Source: CAYVQF01 sp964454015
GTDB lineage: Bacteria; Myxococcota_A; Bradymonadia; UBA4248
Direction: 5' to 3'
Length of the DNA: 64,000 nt
Assembly: GCA_964454015.1 (NCBI GenBank)
Contig: CAYVQF010000031.1
Coordinates: 1 to 64,000 of the forward strand
Part shown: piece after piece, positions 46,868 through 54,060 of the stretch
How the letters are laid out: each line of letters begins with the position of its first letter
Numbering within the stretch: the first letter of the stretch is position 1
The notes under the pieces: generated by a model
What the model was told of the DNA's origin: nothing
Databases searched by the model: none
What the model saw: the letters and a program-made list of their open reading frames with translations, nothing else
Made by a program: the position numbers and the translations under genes

Positions 46868-47458
46868 CTAGCTATACCAGAACCAAAATATCAACCTCTG
46901 GGCTTCGCAAAGTTCCATGGCGGCGACCAGATCTTGGGCAAAGAGGCGGTCCATCTCGGGGAGGCTGGGGATGCTCTGGTGGAGCTGGCGGATGGCGGCG
47001 CGGAGGCCATCGACGAGGCAGGGCGCGCTGAGCTCGGGCCAGGTGATCTCGCAGGCGTGGGGGAGGGTATAGGAGGGGATGTAGAAGTCGGCGTCGAGAA
47101 AGGCTGGCTTGGCGACATAGGGGAGGTTGCCGCGCAGGGCGATGGCGCGCAGGTAGGGGGCGGCTTCGGCGGCGGGGAGCCAGCGAGCGCTGCACTGCCG
47201 ATTTTTGCAGGTGATCTCGACGATTTCCTCATCGATGCGCTCGACGAAGACGTGGCTCAAGCCGATGGCCGCCGCCTTGAGGAGGTAGGCCTCGCGCAAG
47301 GCTTGGTGGGGCGGTCGGGTGCTCTTCTTGCGCGACGGGGGGGGGCGGACACCCTGGCGGTAGCGCGTGGCGCCTTTGACCTCTTCTTCTTCTTCCGTGA
47401 CCTCGAAGAGCTCCGGTGGGATGACCTCGAGTAGTCCTGCGCCGTAGTCGACGTTCAC
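46868..47458 (-). CDS. hypothetical protein
   Basis: A 196-residue soluble protein of unknown function. GTG 47458 is chosen as start because GGAGG precedes it at good spacing; the longer frame upstream is Arg/Pro-rich. It has an acidic stretch (EEEEEV), a basic Pro/Arg/Lys stretch (PPPSRKKSTRPP), a mixed alpha/beta core with CKNRQC, and an aromatic C-terminal end (LIFWFWYS). Divergent to the MTHFR gene. Confidence 0.62.
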   Translation of the reverse strand: MNVDYGAGLLEVIPPELFEVTEEEEEVKGATRYRQGVRPPPSRKKSTRPPHQALREAYLLKAAAIGLSHVFVERIDEEIVEITCKNRQCSARWLPAAEAAPYLRAIALRGNLPYVAKPAFLDADFYIPSYTLPHACEITWPELSAPCLVDGLRAAIRQLHQSIPSLPEMDRLFAQDLVAAMELCEAQRLIFWFWYS

Positions 47459-47598
47459 CTCAACCTCCTCCGCATTTGGCAACGACGGCCCCGTGGGGGG
47501 GGCTGCCTGACCTTCCCCAAGCCGTCGCGAGGATAGCGCGTCCCACCGCCCTTGGCCATGGCGCGTGGTGAGAGCGCAGCCCCAGGGCACAGCGGACC

Positions 47599-47627
47599 TT
47601 GCGGCAGGGTCAGCCTTGGGCTAGAAG
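47599..47627 (+). promoter_or_regulatory. candidate promoter for MTHFR gene
   Basis: TTGCGG (47599-47604), 17-base spacer, TAGAAG (47622-47627), 65 bases before the start. The -10 matches the TAGxxx style seen elsewhere; the -35 is weak. Confidence 0.3.
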
Positions 47628-47692
47628 AGAGCCGCTTTGGGCCCGTGGGGCGGCCTGCCCCGGGGCGCCATGTCAAGGAAGGATTTGTTTTC

Positions 47693-49465
47693 ATGAAGAT
47701 CATCGAAAAAGTCCAGAGCGCCATTGCGGCAGGACGGAGTTTCTATTCTTTCGAGTATTTTCCGCCTAAGACCGAGCCTGGATTGAATAATCTTTATGCT
47801 CGCATCGAACGCATGGGTCAGTGGCATCCCCTCTTTGTGACCATCACCTGGGGCGCGGGCGGCTCCTCGACGGACTTGAGCTTCGACATCGCCAAAAACA
47901 TCCAGAACCTCACGGGGATGGAGACCATGATGCACCTCACCTGTTCGCGCCTGTCACGGCGCGAGATCGGTGATGTCCTGCAGGCGACGCGGCAGCGCGG
48001 GATCCAGAACATCATGGCCCTGCGCGGTGACGCCGCTGGCGGCGGCGCGTGGCAGCCTCACCCCGAGGGCTTTCGCTTCGCGACGGATCTGGTGCGCTTC
48101 ATCCGCGAGAGCCATGGCGACTATTTTGGGATCGCCGTCGCGGCCTACCCGGAGCGGCACTGCAAAGAGGCGACCTACGCCCAGGAGCTGGGTTTCCTCA
48201 AAGAAAAGATCGATGCCGGCGCCGACTTGGTGATCACCCAGTTGGTCTACGACATCGACATTTTTCTCCGCTTCGTCGATGAGTGCCGCCAGATCGGCAT
48301 CACCTGCCCCATCATTCCCGGCCTCTTACCCATCCACAATTACCGTTCCTTCACCAAAATCGCCCGCTTCGCCGCCTCGATTCCGGCCAAGATCGTCGAG
48401 CGGGTCGAGGCCAACAAAGACGACGACGAGGCCATCAAGGCCTATGGCGTCAGCCTCTTGATCGAGCAGATCGCGTGCTTGCAAGCGGCCAAAGTGCCCG
48501 GGGTCCATCTCTATACGCTGAACCTGGAGGCGGTCGTGACCCAAGCCCTGGAGCAGCTTCGCCTCCCCGTGCAGAGTGATGAGAAACCCCTGCCCTGGGA
48601 GCGGCCGGCGAGCGTGCGTCGCAGCCATGAAGACGTGCGGCCCATCTTTTGGGCCAACCGGCCCAAGAGCTACTTGGCGCGCACCATGGGCTGGGACGAG
48701 TTCCCCAACGGTCGCTGGGGCGACTCGCGGTCGCCCGCCTTTGGCGACCAGGACGCCTTTGCTCTGGAGCAGGCCCTGCCGAGCCACTTCGATCCGCGCC
48801 GCGCCTGGGGTGAGGCGCCCACGACTTTCCAAGACATCATGGATGTCTTCGTCTCATTTTGCGCCGGTGAGACGCCGGCCATCCCCTGGTACGACTCGCC
48901 CCTGGCGCGGGAGTCGGGGCCGCTGCGGGAGCCTCTGATGCTGCTCAACAGCCGCGGCTTCCTCACCATCAACTCCCAGCCGCGGGTCAATGGTGCCCCC
49001 TCGGGGGACCCTGCCGTGGGTTGGGGCGGCCCCCATGGGCGGGTGTACCAGAAGGCCTACCTGGAGTTTTTCCTGCCGGCGCCAGTCCTCCCGGCGCTGC
49101 TCGCGGCCCTGGAGGCTCAGCCCTCCTTCTCCTATCACGCCGTGAACACCCATGGGGACTCCATTTCCAACTGTCCCCACGTCAACGCCGTGACCTGGGG
49201 GGTCTTTCCCGGGCGGGAGATCATCCAGCCCACGGTGGTGGATCCCGTATCGTTCATGGTCTGGAAAGACGAAGCCTTTGCCCTGTGGAAGCGCCTGTGG
49301 GGGGCCATCTACGACGAAGATTCGCCGTCTCGGGCGTTGATTCAGCGCATTTACGACACATTCTATCTGGTCAACGTGGTGGACAACGACTATGTCGACG
49401 GTGATCTGTGGGCCACCTTCACGGCCCTCTCGGCGAGCCTTGGGGCGCATCGCTGTGAACCCTAG
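47693..49465 (+). CDS. metF: eukaryote-type methylenetetrahydrofolate reductase with regulatory domain
   Basis: A 590-residue MTHFR that reduces 5,10-methylene- to 5-methyl-tetrahydrofolate for methionine synthesis. Residues about 1-295 are the FAD TIM barrel (SFEYFPPKTEPGLNNL, TWGAGGSSTDLS, MHLTCSRLS, NIMALRGD, GDYFGIAVAAYPE, ITQLVYD, GLLPIHNYRSF). A linker around 308-320 (RRSHEDVRPIFWANRPKSY) and a C-terminal half to 590 match the SAM-binding regulatory region of eukaryotic MTHFR: WDEFPNGRWGDSRSPAFGD, INSQPRVNG, VGWGGPHGRVYQKAYLEFF, NAVTWGVFPGREIIQPT, LVNVVDNDY. Usual bacterial MetF is about 300 residues and lacks this half. AAGGAAGGA precedes the ATG. No SAM riboswitch seen. Confidence 0.95.
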   Translation: MKIIEKVQSAIAAGRSFYSFEYFPPKTEPGLNNLYARIERMGQWHPLFVTITWGAGGSSTDLSFDIAKNIQNLTGMETMMHLTCSRLSRREIGDVLQATRQRGIQNIMALRGDAAGGGAWQPHPEGFRFATDLVRFIRESHGDYFGIAVAAYPERHCKEATYAQELGFLKEKIDAGADLVITQLVYDIDIFLRFVDECRQIGITCPIIPGLLPIHNYRSFTKIARFAASIPAKIVERVEANKDDDEAIKAYGVSLLIEQIACLQAAKVPGVHLYTLNLEAVVTQALEQLRLPVQSDEKPLPWERPASVRRSHEDVRPIFWANRPKSYLARTMGWDEFPNGRWGDSRSPAFGDQDAFALEQALPSHFDPRRAWGEAPTTFQDIMDVFVSFCAGETPAIPWYDSPLARESGPLREPLMLLNSRGFLTINSQPRVNGAPSGDPAVGWGGPHGRVYQKAYLEFFLPAPVLPALLAALEAQPSFSYHAVNTHGDSISNCPHVNAVTWGVFPGREIIQPTVVDPVSFMVWKDEAFALWKRLWGAIYDEDSPSRALIQRIYDTFYLVNVVDNDYVDGDLWATFTALSASLGAHRCEP

Positions 49466-49563
49466 CGGCGGGGAGTGGACGTCGCTGCGTTGCTCTCGGC
49501 CTTGCAAGGGCGCACAATGGGGTGCAGGTCTGAGGCGAAGGCGCATTTCCCACCGGGTCAATC

Positions 49564-51618
49564 ATGGATGCTAGGATCTATCTCGATTACGCCGACTTCC
49601 GCTCCTATCTCGCGGTGGTTCAGCACCCGCGTCTCGTGGACCTCGTGCCGGTGAGCTTCGACCTCTGCCTCCTGGACGGGCAGATGCTGAGCGCGGCGAC
49701 GGGAGAGCCGTCGGTGCGCCTCGGTGAGCGCGGCTGGCGCTACCAGCGCGAAGACGCCGAGCGCTGGGCCGAGTCGCTCCAGGTCCCCCTGCTGTGGCCC
49801 GAGAAGAGCATCAACAGCGGCTTGGCGCTGCGGGTGAGCGCCTGGGTGGCCGAGCAGCCCGGGCAGAGGCTGGACCTCTTCTGCAAGTCCCTCTTCACCG
49901 AAATCTGGGGCAAGCAGCGTCTGCCCACGGAGGCCCTCCTGCGGGAGGTGCTGGAGCGCATCGGCCTCGACGCCGAGGCCGGCACGAGCTTTGCCAACAG
50001 CAGCGAGGCCTATCACCGCCTCGACATGCGCGTCGAGGCGGCCCTGGCCGACGGGGTCTTCGAGGTGCCGTGCTACGTGGTGGAGGGGGAGCGCTTCATC
50101 GGCTTCGATCGCATGGAGCACGTGGCGCAGCGCGCGGCCGAGGCGTGGTTGGCTCGGGCTGAGGGCGAGCTGGTGCACAAGGTGCTCGCCGAGCGGCTCT
50201 TGGCCCTGCCCCCAGGGGAACGCAGGTCTCTATGGCAACGCCTCAGCGCGCGTCCCGAGGGCAGCGTCGCGCCAGCAGCGGTGGAGCCAGAGACGGCGGT
50301 GCGCTTCGAGCCCATCGCCAACGCCATCCGGACCTTGCCCGTGCCGCCCAGCGATCCCCACCTGCCCGTCGTGCCTCCAGATGGCCTGCTCTCCCTCGCC
50401 TTTTTTTCTGGGACCACCTCCCCTGGGCGCTCGCAGCTCGAGCTCCTGGAGGACTTCATCGCCGCTTGTCCAGCGAACACCCTCGTCGTCTGGGGCCCAG
50501 GCGCGCTCGAGCTGCCGGCCCTTGGGACGCTGTACCAGCAACTCCGCAGCGCCCCCGTGGCCCGGCCGCGGATGCTCATGGGCCGGGCGAGCTTGGCTGG
50601 ACGCACCCACTGGCTGTCCCTGGCGCTCTTGGGCGATGAGGTGGACATCGAGGCGCAGCCCATGGTCGGTGATGGCGTCGCGCCGCCGCCGCTGCGGCAG
50701 CATCAGTCTTGGCATCTCCAGTGGCTGGGCGGCGCCTGCCCCGATGCGATCCGCCTGCGCCACGCAGCGCTGGCGGGGGCGCACGTGCTGGTGTGCAGCG
50801 ACGACAGCCTGAGCAGTGTGGCGGCCCGCGCGGCGGCACTGCACACGCGCCGCTACTTCGTGGTGGTCGACAAGGTCTTGCGGATCTATGACGGCGACGG
50901 TGCCGCCCTCTCCTTGAGCGCCGGCGCGCCACCACTGGCGTTGGGTTGGCCGCCGCGGCACCCCGAGCGCGCTGGCGCGACCTTGTGGGCAGCGCCAGCG
51001 GCGCGCACTTTGCTCATTCAAGACGAGCCGCTGCGCCTCGGCGCCCAGGACAGCGGGGCCGAGCTCAGCTTGGCCGTGCGCGGCAGCGGCCTGGTGGTGG
51101 CCACCAGCGGCGGCAAGAGCCTGTTGAGCTCCAACCGCCGCTACGAGAACATCCGCGTCCACGCGGGCACCTTGCTGCTCATCCCGCTGCTGGAGAACCA
51201 CCTGCTCTCGGCCGAGACCGTGGCCCACAAGGCCCTGAGCACCCTGAGTCGGTGCCCGCGCGAGGCGCGGCCCCTCATGGTCAACTATTGGCCGGAGCTG
51301 GCCTTCTCCGCGCTGGAACTCTTGCGTCCGGCCATCGCGGCGGTGGCGCAGGCATGGCGCATCCCGGTGATCGTGGTGGTAGGCACCCGGCCCATCGAGC
51401 TGTGGTCGACGGATAGCGCTGGCGGCGTGTTCAGCGTCGAGGCAGAGGGTGAGCACTTCGTCATCGACTTGGCTCAGGTGGACACGGCGCAGCAGCATCG
51501 GCAGCGGCTCCTCGAAACGTGGGGTGACAACTGGGAGGCCGCCCTGCAAGTGCTGGCCAGCCTGGGTGGCCGCATGGCCTTGCGCGATGAGGCCGAGGGC
51601 GCCGAAGACTTGGGCTAG
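49564..51618 (+). CDS. thioredoxin-fold (HCCA isomerase/DsbA-like) fusion protein
   Basis: A 684-residue cytoplasmic protein. Residues 1 to about 195 resemble the 2-hydroxychromene-2-carboxylate isomerase/GST-kappa branch of DsbA-like thioredoxin folds: YLDYADFRSYLA at the start with no CxxC, a helical insert (LFCKSLFTEIWGKQRLPTEALLREVLERIG) and the cis-Pro region EVPCYVVEGERFIGFDRMEHV. The remaining 480 residues (from about 275, LLSLAFFSGTTSPGRSQ) are an unassigned alpha/beta region; its repeated LVVWGP, LVVATSGGKSLLSS and LMVNYWPELA strands faintly recall the nitrilase fold. No stop or frameshift separates the parts. Confidence 0.75.
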   Translation: MDARIYLDYADFRSYLAVVQHPRLVDLVPVSFDLCLLDGQMLSAATGEPSVRLGERGWRYQREDAERWAESLQVPLLWPEKSINSGLALRVSAWVAEQPGQRLDLFCKSLFTEIWGKQRLPTEALLREVLERIGLDAEAGTSFANSSEAYHRLDMRVEAALADGVFEVPCYVVEGERFIGFDRMEHVAQRAAEAWLARAEGELVHKVLAERLLALPPGERRSLWQRLSARPEGSVAPAAVEPETAVRFEPIANAIRTLPVPPSDPHLPVVPPDGLLSLAFFSGTTSPGRSQLELLEDFIAACPANTLVVWGPGALELPALGTLYQQLRSAPVARPRMLMGRASLAGRTHWLSLALLGDEVDIEAQPMVGDGVAPPPLRQHQSWHLQWLGGACPDAIRLRHAALAGAHVLVCSDDSLSSVAARAAALHTRRYFVVVDKVLRIYDGDGAALSLSAGAPPLALGWPPRHPERAGATLWAAPAARTLLIQDEPLRLGAQDSGAELSLAVRGSGLVVATSGGKSLLSSNRRYENIRVHAGTLLLIPLLENHLLSAETVAHKALSTLSRCPREARPLMVNYWPELAFSALELLRPAIAAVAQAWRIPVIVVVGTRPIELWSTDSAGGVFSVEAEGEHFVIDLAQVDTAQQHRQRLLETWGDNWEAALQVLASLGGRMALRDEAEGAEDLG

Positions 51619-51629
51619 TGGCGTCTCCG

Positions 51630-51650
51630 GGCCTGGACAGGGCTCAGGCC
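51630..51650. terminator. hairpin between convergent genes
   Basis: GGCCTG and CAGGCC form a perfect six-base stem with a nine-base loop between the convergent fusion-protein and pseudouridine-synthase genes. No T tract; tentative. Confidence 0.35.
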
Positions 51651-52603
51651 AAGCGCCGGCGCACGGTCTCCATGTCCTCTGGGAGGGGGAGCTCGAAGTG
51701 GAGGGCCGCGCCGCTCACCGGGTGATGCAAGGCGAGGGTGGCCGAGTGGAGGCAGAGGCGCGGCGCGTCGAGGGGCGTCCCGGTGAAGTCACGCAGGTAC
51801 AGAGTCTCGCCGAGGAGGGGATGGGCGGCCTCAGCGAGGTGGATGCGGATCTGGTGGGTCCTTCCGGTTTCGAGCTGGCACTGCACCAGGGTGGCGCCGC
51901 GGAGCGGGGCCAGGGGCCGCACGTGGGTCACGGCGAGGCGTCCTTCTGGGCTCTGGCGCCGGGCCTTCTCCGTGGCACGTTCCCAAGAGCCACGCAGCCC
52001 GTCGCCGCGGTCGGCCAAGAGCTGGGAGCGGAAGGTGATCGGGGCCAGGAGCTCGCCGTGGACCATGGCGTGATAGATGCGCTCGATGGCGTGTTTGCGC
52101 AACATGGTCTTGAGGTTGCGCTGGGCGAGCTCGCTGCGGGCAAAGAGCATCAAGCCCGAGGTGTTGCGATCGAGGCGATGCACCAGCAAGAGCTGGCTGT
52201 CTCGTCGGGCGCCGCCGTCCTTGTCTTGGGGGCGGCCCTTGGCCAAGCTGCGCTGCAGGCGCGCCATGACCGTGTCCGTATCTGCGGCGTCGTAGGGGAC
52301 CGTCGAGAGCCCAGGGGGCTTGTTCAGGACCACCAGGTGGGCGTCGATGAAGAGGACGCGCTGGCGCAGGTCGTCGGGCTCCTCTCGAGGGAGGTTGCGG
52401 GCGTCCAGGTCGAAGGTCAGAGTGTCGCCGGCTGCCACCAGGCGCGCCGCATCGCGGCACCCTTCACCGTTGATGCTCACTTTGCCCCGGGCGATGTAGT
52501 CCCGGCTCTGTTGCCATGACAGGTCGAAGGCGCGCCGGACGGCGAAATCCAGGCGTCTTTGGGCCACTTCTGGTGGCACGCGCCAGTGACGTGAGGTCGT
52601 CAT
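51644..52603 (-). CDS. RluA-family pseudouridine synthase
   Basis: A 319-residue RNA pseudouridine synthase. An N-terminal S4-like RNA-binding segment (RRLDFAVRR...ARGKVSINGE) precedes the catalytic domain with HRLDRNTSG (catalytic Asp145). LETGRTHQIRIHLAEAAHPLLGE is the second family motif, with a late RLCLHSATL. Specific target (23S rRNA or tRNA) cannot be told. Eight bases downstream of the TsaC-family gene and probably co-transcribed with it. Confidence 0.93.
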   Translation of the reverse strand: MTTSRHWRVPPEVAQRRLDFAVRRAFDLSWQQSRDYIARGKVSINGEGCRDAARLVAAGDTLTFDLDARNLPREEPDDLRQRVLFIDAHLVVLNKPPGLSTVPYDAADTDTVMARLQRSLAKGRPQDKDGGARRDSQLLLVHRLDRNTSGLMLFARSELAQRNLKTMLRKHAIERIYHAMVHGELLAPITFRSQLLADRGDGLRGSWERATEKARRQSPEGRLAVTHVRPLAPLRGATLVQCQLETGRTHQIRIHLAEAAHPLLGETLYLRDFTGTPLDAPRLCLHSATLALHHPVSGAALHFELPLPEDMETVRRRLA

Positions 52604-52611
52604 GGGCAGAC

Positions 52612-53253
52612 TTAGTCGTCCTCATCTTCGATGAGCACGAGATCAGGGATGGACTCGATGCAGCCCTTGCCCTGGCGGATGAGGCGCGGCACGTCCTGGG
52701 TCATGTCGATGATGGTGGACGGTTCAGGGTAGATGATGCCGCTGTCGATGATGCCATCGAGGGCGCCAGAGAAACGCTTCTCGAGCTCGTCGGGGTCGTT
52801 GTAGGCGAGCTGGGGCGGGGTGGGGATGGAGCTGGTGACCAGAGGGTTGCCCAGCTCGGCGACGATGGCGAGCGGCACGGGGTGGTCGGGGATGCGGATC
52901 CCGACGGTGGCCATCTGGTTGAGCATCACTTTGGGCACGCGGCGGGAGGCGTTGAGGATGATGGTGTAGGGGCCCGGGAGGATGCGGCGCATCAGGCGGT
53001 AGGCGTTGTCACCGACGACAGCAAAAGACGCGATGTCTTTGAGGTTCTCGCAGATGAAGGACAGGGAGCGTTTCTTGTCCTTGCCTTTGATGCTGTAGAC
53101 TTTCTCTACGGCTCGTTTTTGCATCATGTCACAGCCGAGGCCATAGACCGTATCGGTGGGGTAGGCGATGACCCCACCGCCCTGCAAAACTTCAACGATG
53201 CGCCTGATCTGCCTCGGGTGAGGGCGTTCAGGATCGACCACCAATCTGACCAT
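52612..53253 (-). CDS. TsaC/YciO/Sua5-family protein
   Basis: A 213-residue YrdC-like-domain protein. AYPTDTVYGLGCD is the nucleotide/threonine-site signature; KGKDKKRSLSFICEN and LPGPYTIIL follow, and a late STIIDMT. The KKR..FICE form is closer to the YciO branch than to canonical TsaC, so either threonylcarbamoyl-AMP synthesis for tRNA t6A or the less defined YciO role is possible. The start at 53253 has a GGAG upstream and matches the family length. Confidence 0.88.
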   Translation of the reverse strand: MVRLVVDPERPHPRQIRRIVEVLQGGGVIAYPTDTVYGLGCDMMQKRAVEKVYSIKGKDKKRSLSFICENLKDIASFAVVGDNAYRLMRRILPGPYTIILNASRRVPKVMLNQMATVGIRIPDHPVPLAIVAELGNPLVTSSIPTPPQLAYNDPDELEKRFSGALDGIIDSGIIYPEPSTIIDMTQDVPRLIRQGKGCIESIPDLVLIEDEDD

Positions 53254-53382
53254 AGCTCTCTTGCTCCTGCCTCCACAGCGCCACCACGGTGGTGCCGAAG
53301 CGCGGAGGCGACGCCAGGGCACCTGGCTCAAATGTCGACGCCAGTCGACCTCTGGGACACCAGGCCCCAGTGTCCATGCGTG

Positions 53383-53730
53383 CTAGGCGTCTGGCGCAGC
53401 GCCTAGCTGAATTCGCGGCTCGTCGGGATCGGGGCGGTAGAAGACCAAGGTGCGCCCGATTTTCTGTACCAGCGCGGCTTGGGTGTCTTGGGTGACCTGG
53501 GTGGCCAAATCGCCGAGGTCGAGGTCGAGGGTGTTGAGCACCTTGACCTTGATCAGCTCATGGGCAACGAGGGCTTCATCCAGCGACGCGATGACGCCCG
53601 GTGTGATCCCTTCGTGACCCACGATGACCACGGGGCGCATGGGGTGGGCCAAGGCCCGCAAATAACGCCGCTGTTTACCTGTCAACGCTGGGCTCAGTCG
53701 TTGCACGAGCCCGCCCCTGCCCTCTACCAT
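53383..53730 (-). CDS. yhbY: YhbY-family RNA-binding protein (CRM domain)
   Basis: A 115-residue CRM-domain protein that associates with pre-50S ribosomal subunits in other bacteria. LTGKQRRYLRALAHPMRPVVIVGHEGITPGVI is the family opening, with the GxxG-like loop, and ELIKVKVLN plus LVQKIGRTLVFYRP complete the domain. GGAGG precedes the ATG at 53730. 129 bases upstream of the TsaC-family gene in the same orientation: a translation/RNA-modification cluster. Confidence 0.9.
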   Translation of the reverse strand: MVEGRGGLVQRLSPALTGKQRRYLRALAHPMRPVVIVGHEGITPGVIASLDEALVAHELIKVKVLNTLDLDLGDLATQVTQDTQAALVQKIGRTLVFYRPDPDEPRIQLGAAPDA

Positions 53731-54060
53731 GATGCCCCTCCACCGGAGATGCTCGGTGCTTGCCCTGCGCCGAGACCGCGCATGGATAGTACACCCCGGG
53801 CACTGAGGCAAGTGAATCGTGGGGAAAAATGGAGATCTTGGCGGCGTGGCGTCGCCTTCTGTGGACGCGGATGGTGGCCAACGGGCCGTGCAGCACTCAC
53901 GCTCCGTGCCGGGCGCCTGCGGCGCAGGGTGGCCTGGCGCTTCGCGTTCCGCCGTGATCTTGCCAGCCCTTCTCCCGATCGGTCATTGTGAACAGGGTGG
54001 GCTGCGCGCCGTGAGCGCCAGGCCTCTTTCTCCCATGATTGCCACACTCTGGCGTGGGCC
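53731..54060. other. 330-base divergent intergenic region
   Basis: Between yhbY and the glycosidase-like lipoprotein gene. Frames here are Arg/Pro-biased shadows. No promoter with both elements, tRNA or operator was recognised. Confidence 0.3.

Noticed and set aside
47459..47692. SAM or other riboswitch upstream of MTHFR
   Set aside because: The leader is short and GC-rich without a recognisable SAM-riboswitch core or terminator hairpin with a T tract.
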